Assembly (NCBI GenBank): GCA_018883865.1
Contig: JAHLFI010000035.1
Location: 1 to 42,409, forward strand
DNA from: Candidatus Oceanisphaera merdipullorum
Lineage (GTDB): Bacteria > Pseudomonadota > Gammaproteobacteria > Enterobacterales > Aeromonadaceae
Reading direction: 5' to 3'
Length of the DNA: 42,409 nucleotides
This document shows positions 42,138 to 42,409 of the stretch, one piece after another (within the stretch, counting starts at the first letter, position 1; each line of letters opens with the position of its first letter). Under the pieces are notes generated by a model. That model did not search any database, was not told where the DNA came from, and saw nothing but the letters and a program-made list of their open reading frames with translations. Both the position numbers and the translations under genes were made by a program.

Positions 42138-42409
42138 TGCGCGAGCAAGGAACCGTAATCGTAAAGCGCAAGTCGCGGGCGCGGGCCGAAGCCAGCCACG
42201 GCGGCGCCTGGAAGGTGGCTTTTGCCGACTTTGCCTTGGCCATGATGGCTTTATTTATGGTGCTGTGGCTGTTGGCGGTGTCGAGCGAGCAAGAGCGTGA
42301 AGAAGTGGCCACTAAGCTGCGGGATTATTCGGTGTTAGACGGCCAAGGCAGCCCCTATTTATTGGGTGGCACACCGTTTCCTGCCGACTTAAAAGGCCAG
42401 CCGCTGGCG
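42137..42409 (+). CDS. motB: Lateral flagellar stator protein MotB (LafU), 5' part
   Basis: The first 91 codons of a gene cut by the window end. Basic N-terminus VKRKSRARAEASHGGAWKVA, then the membrane helix FADFALAMMALFMVLWLLAV with the ion-carrying aspartate at 31. This context (WKVAFADF, MVLWL) is like the proton-type MotB of E. coli. The peptidoglycan-binding OmpA domain lies outside the window. Confidence 0.92.
   Translation, partial: MREQGTVIVKRKSRARAEASHGGAWKVAFADFALAMMALFMVLWLLAVSSEQEREEVATKLRDYSVLDGQGSPYLLGGTPFPADLKGQPLA

Noticed and set aside
1-42409. CRISPR array, rRNA or tRNA genes
   Set aside because: No regularly spaced repeats and no RNA gene signatures found by eye.

Overview
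The window is a nearly complete lateral-type (secondary) flagellar gene cluster from a gammaproteobacterium. Gene order and protein features (LafK-type sigma-54 activator, MotY, LafS/LafT/LafU-type genes at the end, no fliO, no chemotaxis genes) match the lateral systems known from Vibrio and Aeromonas. Base composition and gene style suggest an Aeromonadaceae relative such as Oceanisphaera or Oceanimonas; this genus guess is inference. The window begins in the 3' end of a heavy-metal P-type ATPase, followed by a divergently oriented chromate transporter, and ends inside motB.

Layout. 1-1796: metal resistance and transport genes, not flagellar. 2157-8635: export gate and switch genes fliM-fliN-fliP-fliQ-fliR-flhB-flhA, behind a sigma-54 type promoter. 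8636-9039: a leader with a strong match to the cyclic di-GMP-I (GEMM-I) riboswitch. 9040-16556: motY-lafK-fliE-fliF-fliG-fliH-fliI. 16828-17253: fliJ. 17285-18057: flgN and flgM on the minus strand. 18406-21365: an AT-rich four-gene amino-acid ABC transporter operon (CjaA-like binding protein, ATPase, two permeases), foreign in composition, lying between flgM and flgA. 22399-23403: flgA (minus). 23483-32461: flgB to flgL. 32562-33575: an unassigned flagellar-cluster gene in the lafW position. 34033-36035: two near-identical flagellin genes. 36394-42409: fliD-fliS-fliT-like-fliK-fliL-fliA(lafS)-motA(lafT)-motB(lafU, cut by the window end).

How it works together. The promoters suggest a cascade. 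A c-di-GMP sensing leader precedes motY and lafK. LafK would activate sigma-54 promoters in front of fliM and flgB, and perhaps fliJ. The sigma-28 factor LafS would then read late promoters. Five sites share the same 28-bp architecture (TNAAGNNN, 12 bp, GYCGTTWT). They lie before flgM, flgK (inside flgJ), both flagellins and fliD. The flgM site may explain why the cluster tolerates an ABC transporter inserted between flgA and flgMN.

Most noteworthy: the riboswitch placed over the lateral master regulator; the foreign transporter splitting the flgA/flgM/flgN block; the uniform late-promoter set, including one inside flgJ; and small tandem duplications of start-codon regions at flhB and fliF.
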